A stretch of DNA of 64,000 bases, taken from the NCBI GenBank assembly GCA_903907955.1, contig CAIVPZ010000154.1, positions 62,001 to 126,000 of the forward strand, read 5' to 3'. The DNA is from an uncultured Acetobacteraceae bacterium (GTDB lineage Bacteria > Pseudomonadota > Alphaproteobacteria > Acetobacterales > Acetobacteraceae). Below are positions 9,768-17,795 of the stretch, piece after piece. Under the pieces are notes generated by a model. That model saw only the letters and a program-made list of their open reading frames with translations, searched no databases and had not been told where the DNA came from. The number at the start of each line of letters is the position of its first letter. The stretch's first letter is position 1. The translations under genes and the position numbers were made by a program.

Positions 9768-10574
9768 CTACCAGCTCGGCAACACGGCGCCGTCGAAGGT
9801 CGCGAGAACAAGAGCCTTCACCTCGTCCGACCGGTAGCTCTCCAGCAACACCGCCACCCACGGCTTGTCGCGGTCCACGCTGCGCACGGCAATCAGGTTC
9901 ACGTAGGGACCGGTTGGCGCCTCGCGCAGCAGCGCATCCCGGGTCGGGTTCAGCTTCGCCGGAATGGCGAAGTTGGTGTTCACCGCGGCAGCATCCACAT
10001 CGTCCAGGGCACGCGGGGTCTGCGCCGCGTCAATCTCGACGAAGCGCAGCTTGTGCGGGTTGTGCACCACGTCACGCAGCGTCGGCAGCAGACCGACACC
10101 CACGCGCAACCCGATCACCCCGGCCTCGGCCAACAGCAGCAGCGACCGTCCGCCATTGGTCGGGTCGTTCTGGATGGCGATCTGCGCGCCCTGCGGCACG
10201 TCCTCCCACCGCTTCCAGCGCCGCGAATAAATGCCCAGCGGAAAAGTCACAGTGGCGCCGACCGACTCGATCCGATACCCGCGGTCCTTGATCTGCTGAT
10301 CGAGGAACGGCTTGTGCTGGTAGGAATTCGCCTCCAGATCGCCGGCATCGAGCGCCACATCGGGGGTGATGTAGTCGGTGAACTCGATGATCCGCAGATC
10401 AAGCCCGCGGCGCGCCGCGACCGGGCGCACCGCCTCCAGGATCTGCGCATGCGGCCCGGCAGTGACGCCGATGCGAAGCCCCGTGGTCTCGGCCCGGGTG
10501 CGCCGGCCACCGGCGGCAAGCCCGGACAACGCGCCCAGCAGCACGGTGCGCCGGCGCGGCAGGATGCGGGACAT
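9768..10574 (-). CDS. metQ: MetQ/NlpA-family substrate-binding protein (copy 1)
   Basis: A 268-residue periplasmic binding protein of the NlpA/MetQ family. The mature part opens LRIGVTAGPHAQILEAVRPVA and carries the family marks LEANSYQHKPFLDQQ and IAIQNDPTNGGRSLLLL. MetQ proteins deliver methionine to the MetNI importer. The N-terminus has a twin-arginine-like RRRTVLLGALSGLAAG and no lipobox cysteine, so it is probably soluble in the periplasm rather than a lipoprotein. It is the last gene of the metQ-metN-metI-metQ operon, 14 nt after metI. Confidence 0.9.
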   Translation of the reverse strand: MSRILPRRRTVLLGALSGLAAGGRRTRAETTGLRIGVTAGPHAQILEAVRPVAARRGLDLRIIEFTDYITPDVALDAGDLEANSYQHKPFLDQQIKDRGYRIESVGATVTFPLGIYSRRWKRWEDVPQGAQIAIQNDPTNGGRSLLLLAEAGVIGLRVGVGLLPTLRDVVHNPHKLRFVEIDAAQTPRALDDVDAAAVNTNFAIPAKLNPTRDALLREAPTGPYVNLIAVRSVDRDKPWVAVLLESYRSDEVKALVLATFDGAVLPSW

Positions 10575-10588
10575 GGAAAATCTCCTGT

Positions 10589-11254
10589 TCAGGCGCGGCG
10601 GATGCGCTTGTTGACGTGCCGGGCGAACGCTTCGCCGGCGGATTGCAACGCCTGCACCAGCACGATCAGCACCACGACGACGGCCGCCATCACTTCCGGC
10701 ATGAAACGCTGGTAGCCATAGCGGATGCCGAGATCGCCAAGCCCGCCGCCGCCGACCGCGCCGACCATGGCCGAATAGCCGATCAGGCTGACCACCGTCA
10801 GCGTCAGCCCGAGCACGATCGCCGGCCGCGCCTCCGGCAGCAGCACTTTCGCCACGATCTGCAGCGGGGTCGCCCCCATGGCGCGCGACGCCTCGATCAG
10901 CCCATGATCCACCTCGCGGATTGCGGTTTCGATGATGCGGGCGATGAACGGTATCGCCGCCACCGTCAGCGGCACCATCGCCGCATTGGTGCCGATCGAG
11001 GTGCCCGCAATCAGGCGGGTGAACGGAATGATGGCGACCACCAGGATGATGAACGGCGTCGATCGGGTGGCGTTCACCAGCACGCCGAGCGCGCGGTTCA
11101 GCGCCACCGCCTCGAACAACTCGCCGCGCCCGCTGGCGGCCAGGAAAACGCCGAGCGGCAGCCCCAGGGCCGTGCCCAGCAGCGCCGCCACCGCAACCAT
11201 GTACAGCGTCTCGCCGGTCGCATCGGCGATCAGGCCCAACAGCTCAGGTGACAT
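10589..11254 (-). CDS. metI: methionine-type ABC transporter permease MetI
   Basis: A 221-residue inner-membrane permease with five predicted hydrophobic segments. It has the MetI signature ATRSTPFIILVVAIIPFTR and the ATPase-coupling EAA loop EASRAMGATPLQIVAKVLLPEA. The ATG at 11254 overlaps the end of metN by 11 nt, which indicates coupled expression. It pairs with MetN to import methionine or a related compound delivered by MetQ. Confidence 0.92.
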   Translation of the reverse strand: MSPELLGLIADATGETLYMVAVAALLGTALGLPLGVFLAASGRGELFEAVALNRALGVLVNATRSTPFIILVVAIIPFTRLIAGTSIGTNAAMVPLTVAAIPFIARIIETAIREVDHGLIEASRAMGATPLQIVAKVLLPEARPAIVLGLTLTVVSLIGYSAMVGAVGGGGLGDLGIRYGYQRFMPEVMAAVVVVLIVLVQALQSAGEAFARHVNKRIRRA

Positions 11255-12347
11255 AGCCGAGCACCTCCCCGGACAGGCCATGCGCGCGCGCCACCGCCAG
11301 CGTCGCGCCGACCGCGCTGGCGTGCGCCGGCACGGCGAGTAGAAAATTGCCGAATGCAGCGCCGCCGATGCGGTCCACCTGGCCGGATAGAATCTGCACG
11401 TCGATACCTGCGCTGCGCGACAGCCGGCTAATGATCGGCGCGGTCGCCTGCGCGCCGGTCAGCACGACCCGCAGCACCGCCCGTCCGCCCTCGATAGGCT
11501 GCGACGACAGCGCCTCGGCCAGATCATCAGGTACGCCGCCGCCGGTTACCGCGGAGACGAAACTGCGTGCCGTCGCGGTCTGGGGGCGGGCGAACACATC
11601 GTAGACTGCGCCTTCCTCGATGATCCGCCCGCCCTCGATCACCGCAACCCGGCCGGCGATTTCCTTGATCACCTGCATCTCGTGGGTGATCAGCACGATA
11701 GTGACGCCGGTGAGCGCATTGACCCGGCGCAGCAGTTCGAGGATGGAGCGCGTCGTCTCCGGGTCGAGCGCCGAGGTCGCCTCGTCGGAGAGCAGCACGC
11801 GGGGCTCGGTGGCGAGCGCGCGGGCGATGCCGACGCGCTGTTTCTGCCCGCCCGACAACTCGGCCGGATAGCGGCCGCGCTTGTCCTCCAGTCCCACCAG
11901 GTCGAGCAACTGCCCCACCCGCGCTTCGATAGCCGGCCGCCGCGCGCCGGCCAGTTCCAGGGGAAAGGCGATATTGTCAAACACCGTCCGCGAGGACAGC
12001 AGATTGAAGTGCTGGAAGATCATGCCGATGCGCCGCCGCAGCGCCCGCAGGCCGGCGCCGTCCAGCGCGCCGACCTCGGTGCCATCCACCAGCACCCGCC
12101 CCGTGCCCGGCTTCTCCAGCCCGTTGATGACGCGCAGAAGGGTGGATTTCCCCGCCCCCGACCGCCCGATCACGCCGTAAATCTCCCCCGGCGCCACCGC
12201 CAGCGACACATGGTCGAGCGCGGTGACCTGGGCGTCGCGGCCGCGCGCCGGATAGCATTTTGATACGGCGTCGAAGCGGATCGCCGGTGGCTCCACCGAC
12301 ACGGCGGGCAGAGCCGGCTCGGCGTCGGCGCGGGCCAGGACATTCAT
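11244..12347 (-). CDS. metN: methionine-type ABC transporter ATPase MetN
   Basis: A 367-residue ATPase. It has Walker A GRSGAGKST, Q-loop region IGMIFQHFNLL, signature LSGGQKQRVGIARAL and Walker B RVLLSDEATSALD. The last 90 residues or so form the C-terminal NIL regulatory domain that, in MetN, binds methionine and shuts down transport. A roughly 20-residue Ala/Pro-rich N-terminal extension precedes the domain. It lies 10 nt downstream of a metQ gene. Confidence 0.93.
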   Translation of the reverse strand: MNVLARADAEPALPAVSVEPPAIRFDAVSKCYPARGRDAQVTALDHVSLAVAPGEIYGVIGRSGAGKSTLLRVINGLEKPGTGRVLVDGTEVGALDGAGLRALRRRIGMIFQHFNLLSSRTVFDNIAFPLELAGARRPAIEARVGQLLDLVGLEDKRGRYPAELSGGQKQRVGIARALATEPRVLLSDEATSALDPETTRSILELLRRVNALTGVTIVLITHEMQVIKEIAGRVAVIEGGRIIEEGAVYDVFARPQTATARSFVSAVTGGGVPDDLAEALSSQPIEGGRAVLRVVLTGAQATAPIISRLSRSAGIDVQILSGQVDRIGGAAFGNFLLAVPAHASAVGATLAVARAHGLSGEVLGYVT

Positions 12348-12357
12348 GCGGCTGACC

Positions 12358-13158
12358 TCACCATGTGGGCAGAATGCTGCCCTTGAACCGCTCCTGCACG
12401 AAGGCCTTCACCTCCGGCGACCGATACAGCGCGATGTAGCGGCGGATGCGCGGATCGTCGCGGTGGTCTTCACGTGCGGCGAACACCAGCGTCCACTGCG
12501 AATCCGCTTGCTCCAGGATCAGCGCCTTGTTCCGATCGAGTCCGGCGAGGAATGCGTAGTTGTTGCTGACGAACGCCGCCGCCACGTCGTCGAGTGCGCG
12601 GGCAAGCTGGGCTGCGTCCAGCTCGACGAATTTGAACCCCTTTGGATTCGCCGCGATGTCCAGCACCGTCGCCGAGGCGTCTGCGCCCGGCTTCAGCTTG
12701 ATCAGCCCAAGCTGCTGGAACAGGAACAGCGCGCGCGCCGCGTTCGAGGGATCGTTGGGAATGGCGAGCTTGGAACCGGCGGGGATGTCGACGGCCTTGG
12801 CATATTTGGCCGACCAGATGCCGGCGGGCACCACGATCGACGGATCGAGCGGCACGATCTGATAGCCGCGCGCCTTCACCTGCGCCGCCAGATACGGCCG
12901 GTGCTGGAAATTGTTCAGATCGATGTCGCCGGCCTGCAGCGCCGCGTTCGGCTGGGTCCAGTCGGTGAACTCGACCACCTCGACGGCCAGCCCTTCTTTC
13001 GCTGCCAGTTTGGCGGCCTCGCGCAAGATGTCGCCATAGGGGCCAGCGGAGACGCCCACCTTGAGCGACCGGTCGGCGGCGGCGGCAGCCCGGAAGGACT
13101 GGGTGAAAATGGCCACGCCGGCAAGCGCGGCGAGGGTCAGGGAGCGGCGGCGGATCAT
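12358..13158 (-). CDS. metQ: MetQ/NlpA-family substrate-binding protein (copy 2)
   Basis: A 266-residue MetQ homologue and first gene of the operon. The signal region is MIRRRSLTLAALAGVAIF with AAAAA before the mature LKVGVSAGPYGDILREA; again there is no lipobox. Family marks include LNNFQHRPYLAAQVK and AIPNDPSNAARALFLF. The ATG at 13158 has an AGGAG site about 10 nt upstream. Longer upstream reading frames are spurious. Two different MetQ proteins around one MetNI pair suggest two ligands, for example methionine and a derivative, but this is inference. Confidence 0.9.
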   Translation of the reverse strand: MIRRRSLTLAALAGVAIFTQSFRAAAAADRSLKVGVSAGPYGDILREAAKLAAKEGLAVEVVEFTDWTQPNAALQAGDIDLNNFQHRPYLAAQVKARGYQIVPLDPSIVVPAGIWSAKYAKAVDIPAGSKLAIPNDPSNAARALFLFQQLGLIKLKPGADASATVLDIAANPKGFKFVELDAAQLARALDDVAAAFVSNNYAFLAGLDRNKALILEQADSQWTLVFAAREDHRDDPRIRRYIALYRSPEVKAFVQERFKGSILPTW

Positions 13159-13833
13159 GGTTGGGAAGCTCCTGGTTTTCGGACCGGTCGTTTGCAACCG
13201 GCGGGGCAACGGGCTGGCGAGCGGCCGGCGGCTCAGCGTCGACAGCGCGCGTCCATCCGCAACGGCGCCAACACGCAGGGAGAAGACAGCATCGCTCGCT
13301 CCAACCGAATCGCCGCCGCGCGGCAGCCGCATGCCCCGGAGGGCGACTGAACCAGCACGGCCATTAACACCGGTATCGTATGTAGAACATATCAAGGATA
13401 ATCCACGAGATGGCGATGCGCAATGCGATAGTCGCCGCCGGCCTTGTCGGGACCAGGTATCCGGACGTGCCCGCCACAGGGTCGCCCAGGCACGGCATGA
13501 GCCAGCACTTTATTCCAAAGCACTCTTGCAACCAGTGCTTACATATGGAATAACGCCGATATGCCGTTAAATGCCGGCGCCTGACTCCGGGGGCTCCGTA
13601 ACGTCCGGGTGCGATCGCCGGTCGCACCTGACCCGCGGTTGCCTGTGGCTGTCGTAGCAGAATCCACGTCAAGGTGAGGGCCAGATGGGTATCGGAATCT
13701 GCGCCAGAGAAACACGAGGTCGTTGCTCGCGTCTTCGCCGCAGACTTCCCGCCGTCGCTATTGCCGACAAACATGGCAGCATTCGATGGCGGTTTCGGTC
13801 AGGCGGAGCACAAACAGTTCCAGGAGAGGCGGA
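13159..13833. other. 675-nt divergent intergenic region upstream of metQ and the first HAD/BCR module
   Basis: No gene could be supported here. It contains the metQ leader on the minus strand, including a small hairpin CCGGT-8 nt-ACCGG (13184-13201), and a compound inverted repeat at 13511-13552. The last 150 nt lead to the first HAD/BCR large-subunit gene and should contain its promoter, but no clear -35/-10 pair stands out. No SAM-riboswitch core was recognised. Confidence 0.45.
13511..13552. repeat. compound inverted repeat (possible operator or RNA hairpin)
   Basis: Two nested pairs: TATTCCA (13511-13517) with TGGAATA (13546-13552), and AAGCACT (13518-13524) with AGTGCTT (13534-13540). 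The inner loop is 9 nt (CTTGCAACC) and there is a 5-nt bulge (ACATA) on the right arm only. It lies about 280 nt upstream of the first HAD/BCR gene, inside an otherwise featureless gap. Confidence 0.5.
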
Positions 13834-15267
13834 ATGAACGAGATTTCCAAGCGCGTTCAGAGAATCAGCGTCGGCGACAAGCCGCAGTACTATCGATACC
13901 CGGACGAAATCCGCGAGGAATTCATCCAGACCGATGACATCGAATTCCGCGACGGCTCACGCGTTATCGCCACCGAGGTCTGGGACTACCTGACCCGCGT
14001 CGGTCCGGTCAAATTCCCCAATCTGTATGACGACAGCAACCTGTACTCCCGGCGCCTGTCCCGCGACGTGACGCTGCCGTTCGCGCTGAAGAACAATTAC
14101 CTGGCGATGACCCTGCACGACCGGATGACCAAGGCCAAGGGGCATCCCATCGTCTTCGTCCAGGGCGGCCAGAGCGTCGATCCCTATTACGCCGCCGGCG
14201 CCATTGCGCTGCGCCCCGCCACCACCGGCAGCTGGGCCCGCCGCCAGCGCGAAGGACTGACCCGCAATCAGGACGAACTGGAGAGCGAGGCGGAAAAACA
14301 GAAGGCCTACAACGCCATCAGCTTCGAAATCTGCAACTCCGCCGGCTACGAGCACATCCAGGAGGGCAGCGTGCCGGCCGACCTGGTGGCGCCCTATACC
14401 GCGCTGCGCTGCTCGGACGTGTCGTATGGCACCGAGGCGCACCGCCACGGGCCGCGCAAGGACGACGTCAAACTGCTGCTGGTGGATTATCCGCTGGACC
14501 ATCAGCGGGACAAGGAATGGGCGATCACGTATTTCGCCGAGAACCTCCGCCGCCTGACCCGCAACATCGATGCGTTGACCGGCCGCACCACCACCGAGGA
14601 CGATCTCGCACGCGAGATCAAACTGCACAACCAGGGGCGGCGGCTGGCGATCGAAATCGCCGAGATGTGGTGGTCCGCCATCGATCCGCCCACCAACGGC
14701 CAGGACCGGCGCGCCCTGTTGGGGGTGGGTGGCATGGAAGGGCACGGCGATCCGGTGGCCAGCCTTTCCATTCTGCGCGAGGCCAGACGCAGCATCGAAA
14801 AGCGGGTCAGGGAAGGCCACAAGACCAAAGGGATTCGCGACAACGCGGCGCGGCTGTTCGTCTGCGGCTCCTGCGTCTCGCCCAACAGTGCCCGCACCGA
14901 GGAGGCCGGCGGCATCATCGTCGGCAACGACAACCACTGGAGCGACATCTCCACCATCGTCAATGAATCCGGCGAGCCGTACTGCGAACTCGCCAAGGCG
15001 GTGCTGTCCTATCCGTACGAGCAGCCGATTGCCGAGCGGGCGCGGTGGACGGTCGAACAGATCCGGAAATCGCGCGCCGGCGGGGTGCTGTTCCTCTACA
15101 AATGGGGCTGCAACACGCAGTCGGCGATCGCCCGTGCCCTGGTCGATGAAATCAAGGCCCAGTCCGGCGTTCCCACCATGATCATCGAAGACGACATGTG
15201 GCGGACTCAGACCGAGCAGCTGCAGAACCGCGTCAACGCGTTCGTCGAGATGGTGTCCGAACAATGA
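13834..15267 (+). CDS. 2-hydroxyacyl-CoA dehydratase/benzoyl-CoA reductase-like large subunit, copy 1
   Basis: A 477-residue member of the HgdA/HgdB-BcrB/BcrC superfamily, about the size of HgdA. Three cysteines sit where the family places Fe-S cluster ligands: Cys167 (EICNSAGYEH), Cys193 (ALRCSDVSYG) and Cys426 (LYKWGCNTQS). An additional CGSC pair (Cys344, Cys347) is not part of the usual three. In this superfamily a dimer carrying [4Fe-4S] or double-cubane clusters accepts a very-low-potential electron from an ATP-hydrolysing activator and reduces or dehydrates a substrate. Start ATG 13834 follows a CAGGAGAGGC site. It is overlapped by the next binding-protein gene (ATGA). No small subunit or activator is adjacent, so it probably depends on those encoded at 40.8 and 43.8 kb. 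A 50-bp stretch near the 5' end is identical to copy 2. Confidence 0.85.
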   Translation: MNEISKRVQRISVGDKPQYYRYPDEIREEFIQTDDIEFRDGSRVIATEVWDYLTRVGPVKFPNLYDDSNLYSRRLSRDVTLPFALKNNYLAMTLHDRMTKAKGHPIVFVQGGQSVDPYYAAGAIALRPATTGSWARRQREGLTRNQDELESEAEKQKAYNAISFEICNSAGYEHIQEGSVPADLVAPYTALRCSDVSYGTEAHRHGPRKDDVKLLLVDYPLDHQRDKEWAITYFAENLRRLTRNIDALTGRTTTEDDLAREIKLHNQGRRLAIEIAEMWWSAIDPPTNGQDRRALLGVGGMEGHGDPVASLSILREARRSIEKRVREGHKTKGIRDNAARLFVCGSCVSPNSARTEEAGGIIVGNDNHWSDISTIVNESGEPYCELAKAVLSYPYEQPIAERARWTVEQIRKSRAGGVLFLYKWGCNTQSAIARALVDEIKAQSGVPTMIIEDDMWRTQTEQLQNRVNAFVEMVSEQ

Positions 15268-15865
15268 CCGGCGGCCGGCCGGCGCGGCTGGGACGGGCGG
15301 CGGGCCTGGCGGCCTTCGTTGTTGTGGCGCTCGCATCGCTGGCCTGCCGCGCGGACTCCGGCCCCGGTGCGGCGCCGCTGGTGCCGCTGCGGCTCGCCGT
15401 TCTGGGGATCAACGCCGGACCGCAGCAACTTGGCGTCGACCACGGGGTCTATGCCCGGCACGGGATCGACCTCCAGGTGCTGCATTTCATTGGCGGCGGG
15501 CCCGGGGCAACGGTGGCCGCGGCCAGCGGCCAGGTGGATATGGGGGAATACGGAACCCCGATCCTGATCGGCATCGCCTCGGGGCTGCATATCAAGGTGG
15601 TCGGCTCGCCGGCGGTGAAGGCCAATCCGTTCGAGTTGGTTGGCCGCAGCGGGATCGGTTCGGTCAGGGATCTGAAAGGCAAGACCGCCACCTCCGGCGT
15701 GCTCGGCGGCGGCGGCCATCAGGCGATCCTCAAGATCCTGCGCGACAACGGCCTGGGCACCGGCGATGTCCAGCTGGTTGGCAGCGGCGGTGCCGATGCG
15801 GAACTGGTGCTGCGGTCCGGCCGGGTCGATGCCGTCATTACCAACGAACTGACCCGGCGCAAGGT

Positions 15866-15875
15866 GGTCGATGAG
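15866..15875. repeat. 10-bp target-site duplication (left copy)
   Basis: GGTCGATGAG at 15866-15875 is repeated exactly at 17321-17330, flanking the IS4-family element. A length of 10 bp is typical for this family. Confidence 0.92.
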
Positions 15876-17320
15876 CTACGGGATTCACACATTTAACTGT
15901 GCTGTAGCGATGACGATGCCTGCGGCCATGGCGGCGAATGGGGCCCATCCGGCGCGCATGGTCTTGGGCCCTGGTGGCTTGTAGTAGCAGTTCCATCCGC
16001 CGAGGCGGGCGATGATCCAGGCGAGCCAGGCAAGCGAGTAGCGCGGATGGGGATTTTGCTGACGCGCGGTTTTGCCTTCGAGAGTCGCAGCAATGGCTTC
16101 GGCGGCGGGCAGCAGTTCGGCATCAAGGACATCGGTCGCGGGACGCGGGCCGCCATCACGGGCATCGACCAGTTGCAGTGTGCGGGTGGCCGCGGCGAGG
16201 CCGACCAGGGCCAGCTTGAACAGTCGCCCGGCCTCCTCCATCTGGGTTTCCTCCAGACGCATGCCGTCACTTTTCAAGGCGCGAAAGATTTCCTCGATCC
16301 GCCAGCGCAACCGATACAGGCGCACGATTTCCTGCGCGTCGGCAGCGCTGGTGACATTCAGAGTGGTCAACAGCCGCCACAGCAGTGGCTGTCCTGCAGT
16401 GGGGCCATTGATTTCCCGCGCTTCGACCATGTGCAGCGTCAACCGCGGTGGGTCTGAGCGATCACTGGCATGGCGTGGACGCGAGATCACCACCGGCCCG
16501 GCGCGCAGCACAACCGTGGCGATCCGGCCGCGCCCACCGGCGCGGGAAGGAGCCACAAGAACCTGGCTGCGTGCCAACTCCGACCATGCGGCGGGTGCCG
16601 TGAACAGGCGCTTCCCGTCATGCAGCGTGCGGTCCTGCGCTGCGCGGACAATCAGATCGACCCCTGCCGGACGCCGCGCGAAGCCTGCATAGATATCGCC
16701 CTCGCGATCGGCGACCACCACCACCGAGGCTGCCTCGGACAAATGCGCTGCCGCACACTCTGCCCCTTCCAACCAACGGATGCTCTCCTTGTCTTCCAAC
16801 GCGCGGGCGTGCGTGGCAGCGATCTCGTCGGTACGTGTCCATATCCTGGCACCCAGCAGACCGAGAACGGCACCCGTCTCGCTGTCGATGGCGATCTGCG
16901 GATGGATGAAGAACCCGGCGGAAACGCCGTCTCCGGCCGGCCCCAATCCTCGGCGCCGCTCCTCGCGGCCGGTGAAATTGATCTCGGTCGTGTCCTGCGC
17001 CACGACGATCCGGCGCCCATCGCAGGCGCCAACGGTGCGGCCGGCCAGCGTCTGCACGATCTCGACGGTTGTGACCGACGGTGCCGACAAGAAGCGATGG
17101 ATCGCGATCTCGCCCGCGCGATCACCGCCAAGCTTGCGGATGACCAGCGACCCGGTCTCCATCACCCGCTCGACCAGAGTGCTGCCCACCGCCGCACGGC
17201 GAGCATCCCCAAAATAGCCAAGCTCGCCAATCTGCCGCCCCATGACATCCCCGAATCGAGAAATGCCGCATAGACTCAAAGGGTTGGAAGAACCGCAAGT
17301 GAAATGTGTGAACGCCGTAG
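15876..17320 (-). mobile_element. IS4-family insertion sequence (1445 bp), complete
   Basis: The ends are imperfect inverted repeats of about 22 bp: CTACGGGATTCACACATTT on the left and, read from the right end, CTACGGCGTTCACACATTT. A perfect 10-bp duplication of host sequence flanks it. One transposase gene fills nearly the whole element on the minus strand. It is inserted in the first SsuA-like binding-protein gene. Confidence 0.93.
15885..17243 (-). CDS. IS4-family transposase
   Basis: A 452-residue DDE transposase. The first Asp lies in VVAQDTTEINF, the second in VVVADREGDIYAGF, and the YREK signature is YRLRWRIEEIFRALKSDG, in which Glu is the third catalytic residue. The N-terminus (MGRQIGELGYFGDARRAA) resembles Tn5/IS4-type N-terminal DNA-binding domains. 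The ATG at 17243 lies inside the element; the frame's extension beyond 17320 would run into host DNA and is not used. All catalytic motifs are intact, so it may be active. Confidence 0.93.
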   Translation of the reverse strand: MGRQIGELGYFGDARRAAVGSTLVERVMETGSLVIRKLGGDRAGEIAIHRFLSAPSVTTVEIVQTLAGRTVGACDGRRIVVAQDTTEINFTGREERRRGLGPAGDGVSAGFFIHPQIAIDSETGAVLGLLGARIWTRTDEIAATHARALEDKESIRWLEGAECAAAHLSEAASVVVVADREGDIYAGFARRPAGVDLIVRAAQDRTLHDGKRLFTAPAAWSELARSQVLVAPSRAGGRGRIATVVLRAGPVVISRPRHASDRSDPPRLTLHMVEAREINGPTAGQPLLWRLLTTLNVTSAADAQEIVRLYRLRWRIEEIFRALKSDGMRLEETQMEEAGRLFKLALVGLAAATRTLQLVDARDGGPRPATDVLDAELLPAAEAIAATLEGKTARQQNPHPRYSLAWLAWIIARLGGWNCYYKPPGPKTMRAGWAPFAAMAAGIVIATAQLNV

Positions 17321-17795
17321 GGTCGATGAGGGGCGGGGCAGCCTGCTGGCGCGGGCGCAGGATTACTTCGGGCACTACCAGCACAACTATGTCTACGCGA
17401 CCGATCAGTTCATCGCCGCGCATCCCGAAACGGTACGAAACTACTTCCTGGCAACGCGGGAATCACTGGAATATGCCAGGGCGAACCTGGATGAGCTGGT
17501 GGATTTCGCCGCAAGTCAGGTGAAGTTAAAAAAGCCGCTGATTCGCGCCTATTACGAGTCACAGATTATCCAGTGGGATCTAAGCTTCAACGTCGATCTG
17601 GAGGGAGCCGCCAATGCGGTCAAGATATTGCAGGAATTCAAGGACATCAAGCCGGACGTGACCTTCGATCCAAAGGCCTGGTTTGATCTGCGCTTCCTTG
17701 AATAGGAACACCGCGCCCGGAAGAACCGCGGCAGCATCGGTGAGGTTTCCCCGGCCGCAATCGTTGGCATTACAAACTTGGACAGGACCGGCGAC

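Larger units (their letters stand above)
15264..17705 (+). pseudogene. NitT/TauT-type substrate-binding protein, interrupted by an IS4-family element
   Basis: The N-terminal part (15264-15875) encodes a signal peptide and the ligand-binding lobe (PLRLAVLGINAGPQQLGVDHG, MGEYGTPILIGIASGL). It breaks at KVVDE. The C-terminal part resumes at 17331 with GRGSLLARAQDYFGHYQHNY and ends FDPKAWFDLRFLE at 17705. Removing the element and one copy of the 10-bp target duplication restores a single 328-codon frame in phase, with no other lesion, so the insertion is recent. The intact protein would be a periplasmic SsuA/TauA-like binding protein matching copy 2 at 19225. As the sequence stands the product is truncated in a short junk tail (LRDSHI). 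Confidence 0.88.

Noticed and set aside
13159-13300. SAM or S-adenosylhomocysteine riboswitch in the metQ leader
   Set aside because: Only a 5-bp hairpin is visible and none of the conserved SAM-I, SAM-II or SAH core sequences could be matched by eye.
13364-13774. 136-codon minus-strand frame in the gap before the first HAD/BCR module
   Set aside because: No domain character, no ribosome-binding site and atypical composition; it also covers the inverted repeat.
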